Assembly (NCBI GenBank): GCA_017503005.1
Contig: JAFVTW010000022.1
Coordinates: 110,949-145,502, forward strand
Origin: Clostridia bacterium
GTDB taxonomy: Bacteria > Bacillota > Clostridia > Christensenellales > UBA1242
DNA length: 34,554 bases
Reading direction: 5' to 3'
Positions 33,224-34,554 of this stretch are shown piece after piece (within the stretch, counting starts at the first letter, position 1; every line of letters begins with the position of its first letter). The position numbers and the translations under genes are program-made. The notes below the pieces were generated by a model. The model did no database searches. It was not told the DNA's origin and saw only the letters and a program-made list of their open reading frames with translations.

Positions 33224-33763
33224 TTATCTACCTAAAACATTGTCATCGTTTTTGGTTGTGTCAATTTTTGTTTCTGTTTGTTTTGTTGTAGGACTATCGC
33301 TTAGTTTTTGTGGTGCATTATTAGCCTCTTGAGCAGCTTTTAATTGTCTCTTTGCTTGTACAACCTTTGCGGCTCTTTCTACTGTTCTAGCTCTATTGAT
33401 GGCAGTTTTTAATTCTTCTGGGAATTCATTGTACATTTCAGCGATAGCTTGTCTAGAATATGTAGTGTATATTAGATGGTTAGCAGTTTTTTCAAAACGA
33501 CCAGAATGTCTTATGGCTTTTGTGATATCCTTTACTTCTAGTGTAGAATCAATCTTTTCTGATTTATTTGCATAGTGTAGGTATTTACCCAAGAAATATA
33601 CATCATAAAAACTAACGGGTGCTTTAATTCTGGTTTTGTTGTTTATGTAGTTTTTTAATTTAGAAACTAAAGAATTGTTTTCAACTTTAACTTCTGGATA
33701 CTTTTGGTGAAATGTTGCAATTAACAAAATTTCAGGTGTGATTACAATTGGTTGTTTTTTCAT
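33224..33763 (-). CDS. Hypothetical protein with basic helical core
   Basis: I do not recognise this protein of 179 residues. It is soluble, with no signal or membrane segment. Residues 1-110 look mixed alpha/beta and contain SFYDVYFLGKYLHYANKS and KDITKAIRHSGRFEKTANHL. Residues 120-150 form an Ala/Lys/Arg-rich helix (INRARTVERAAKVVQAKRQLKAAQ, seen in parts), and the tail is a Ser/Thr/Lys/Asp-rich disordered stretch. The ATG has GGGGGA about 10 bases upstream. It is divergent from another unknown gene, so the two may share a control region. A nucleic-acid-binding role would fit the charge, but no motif proves it. Confidence 0.7.
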   Translation of the reverse strand: MKKQPIVITPEILLIATFHQKYPEVKVENNSLVSKLKNYINNKTRIKAPVSFYDVYFLGKYLHYANKSEKIDSTLEVKDITKAIRHSGRFEKTANHLIYTTYSRQAIAEMYNEFPEELKTAINRARTVERAAKVVQAKRQLKAAQEANNAPQKLSDSPTTKQTETKIDTTKNDDNVLGR

Positions 33764-33810
33764 GATTAAAGTCCCCCTTTATTAACATAATATTTATCTA
33801 TAACATATAT

Positions 33811-33840
33811 ATATTATCATATAATGTATTTTAATTTCAA
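33811..33840 (-). promoter_or_regulatory. Possible promoter of the 33224-33763 gene
   Basis: On the minus strand, -35 TTGAAA (33835-33840), 18 bases, -10 TAATAT (33811-33816). The region is very AT-rich and other -10-like hexamers occur, so this is tentative. Confidence 0.4.
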
Positions 33841-33894
33841 TACCCAATTTTTAAATTTTGCTAACTTTTATATGGGTACAGAAAAGGGGATTAT

Positions 33895-34332
33895 ATGAAA
33901 TATAACGATTATCCACTTATGGGGGAGAATTTGGTGAGAGTATTAAGTGAAGAATATGCCAACTCATTTAAGGTTGGCACACAGCAACGCTGCCAGGTGT
34001 CAGTACAAGAGCAAAAGAGCAAACTAAACGAATTATATACATATATCTATGCCCAAAATCAAAATGTGATTAGACTCAAGAAAGAGAACCGAAACTTTAA
34101 TCCAAAGTTTGATATGCAGAATCATCTAAATATGCTTTGCGATATGGGTGCTGATTGTGTGGGGGATATGGGGTGTGGTAGAAAACATTGTCTAAATGAT
34201 TATTATAGGTGTGAAGTAGAGATATTTAAGGTGCTTATGTTTCTATTATTGTTAGACAATTTGAACTACAATAAAGCAAGTTTGTCTCAAATTTGGAATG
34301 AGCAAATGGGAGTATTTGAACAGATTATATAA
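33895..34332 (+). CDS. Hypothetical protein with Cys-rich centre
   Basis: I do not recognise this protein of 145 residues. The centre holds Cys residues in CDMGADCVGDMGCGRKHC and a further Cys in YYRCE (about 82-106), a spacing that could bind a metal. Helical segments flank it: the N-terminal part is charged and Gln-rich, and the C-terminal part contains the hydrophobic helix IFKVLMFLLLLDNL. It is too short to be a membrane anchor with certainty. AAAAGGGGA lies about 6 bases before the ATG. It is divergent from the preceding unknown gene. No U-run terminator is seen downstream. Confidence 0.7.
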   Translation: MKYNDYPLMGENLVRVLSEEYANSFKVGTQQRCQVSVQEQKSKLNELYTYIYAQNQNVIRLKKENRNFNPKFDMQNHLNMLCDMGADCVGDMGCGRKHCLNDYYRCEVEIFKVLMFLLLLDNLNYNKASLSQIWNEQMGVFEQII

Positions 34333-34408
34333 ATTTAGGGTAAGCTTTTATTGAATTTTTGATTTTAAATTTTATAATTTTTACTATGAATTTTGATAAC
34401 TTCTAATC

Positions 34409-34443
34409 AAATCCACAAACACCAGGGTATGTGTTTAGTGGAT
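34409..34443. repeat. Inverted repeat without U-run, upstream of the edge promoter
   Basis: ATCCACAAACAC/GTGTTTAGTGGAT pair over 12 base pairs with one bulged A and the loop CAGGGTAT. It lies directly before the phased A-tracts. It lacks a U-run on either strand, so it is not a normal terminator; an operator or processing hairpin are options. Confidence 0.55.
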
Positions 34444-34446
34444 AAG

Positions 34447-34485
34447 AAAAAAAGATAAAAAAATAGTAAAAAAAGTTTAAAAAAA
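34447..34485. promoter_or_regulatory. Four helically phased A7 tracts (curved DNA/UP element)
   Basis: Runs of exactly seven A begin at 34447, 34457, 34468 and 34479, i.e. 10, 11 and 11 bases apart, close to one helical turn. The last ends 3 bases before the -35. Phased A-tracts bend DNA and such A-rich upstream elements bind the RNA polymerase alpha subunit. Confidence 0.8.
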
Positions 34486-34488
34486 GTG

Positions 34489-34517
34489 TTGACTTAGAAG
34501 AATAGATATAGTAAACT
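34489..34517 (+). promoter_or_regulatory. Strong promoter reading out of the window
   Basis: -35 TTGACT (34489-34494), 17 bases, -10 TAAACT (34512-34517). The transcript would start near 34524, and the remaining bases (ACCAATGCGTTC onwards) show no good reading frame start with a ribosome site. With the upstream A-tracts it looks like a stable-RNA or rRNA operon promoter (inference). Confidence 0.7.
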
Positions 34518-34554
34518 ACCAATGCGTTCAACAAAAGAGCGCGAGAACAATAAC

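Noticed and set aside
1..34554. TGA recoded as Trp (Mollicutes code)
   Set aside because: TGG is used for Trp throughout and TGA ends the first gene in frame just before a terminator.
1..34554. tRNA genes, CRISPR arrays, insertion sequences or prophage
   Set aside because: No T-loop signatures, regular spaced repeats, transposase or integrase motifs were seen on either strand.

Overview
The window reads as one stretch of chromosome from an AT-rich, low-GC bacterium of Bacillota type, most likely an uncultured gut Clostridia-like lineage (inference). The reasons are sigma-A-like promoters with mostly 17-base spacers, AGGAGG-like ribosome sites, many U-tract hairpin terminators, a KtrAB-type potassium system, DegV, a lipobox lipoprotein and an Lsa-like ABC-F protein. 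TGA is used as a stop (first gene, 2153-2155), so the standard bacterial code applies. I see no tRNA, rRNA, CRISPR array, phage gene or transposase.

Layout, left to right. An RNase II/R-type exonuclease runs in from the left edge. It converges on an autoregulated-looking operon of an AbrB-type regulator plus an ABC exporter (minus strand, 2205-3972), followed by degV (minus) and a divergent radC. Next are aspS (minus) with a roughly 300-base leader, ktrA-ktrB (minus), the plus-strand pair malQ-gpmI, and a large lipoprotein. A seven-gene plus-strand cluster (16268-20139) holds three GNAT acetyltransferases, a CoaE-like kinase, a YcxB-like membrane protein, a UDG-superfamily protein and an HD-domain phosphohydrolase. 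Then come a MerR-type regulator, a GPH-type sugar symporter, a short-form alanyl-tRNA synthetase, a membrane TIR protein (minus), a phosphodiester glycosidase-like protein (minus), an S51 peptidase, an ABC-F protein with an attenuator leader, a GNAT, a Nudix hydrolase, a surface-anchored beta-rich protein and two unknown genes. The right edge has a strong promoter preceded by four helically phased A7 tracts, reading out of the window.

The most notable item is the aspS leader (7604-7942, minus). A promoter is followed by a 19-codon reading frame encoding six Asn and one Asp within seven residues, then mutually exclusive antiterminator and terminator hairpins, then aspS. The geometry is that of classical ribosome-stalling attenuation. 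The sensor codons are Asn rather than Asp, and AspRS carries His at the position tied to tRNA-Asn acceptance. Together these suggest a non-discriminating AspRS that supplies Asn-tRNA through the transamidation route, with aspS tuned to Asn-tRNA charging. A second attenuator, with a seven-codon leader peptide, precedes the ABC-F gene, matching how antibiotic-resistance ABC-F genes are often induced. Other regulatory signals are three ATACTT repeats at a 9-base period over the abrB promoter, a MerR-type 19-base spacer promoter with a palindrome, and two genes (radC, ktrB) that look leaderless.
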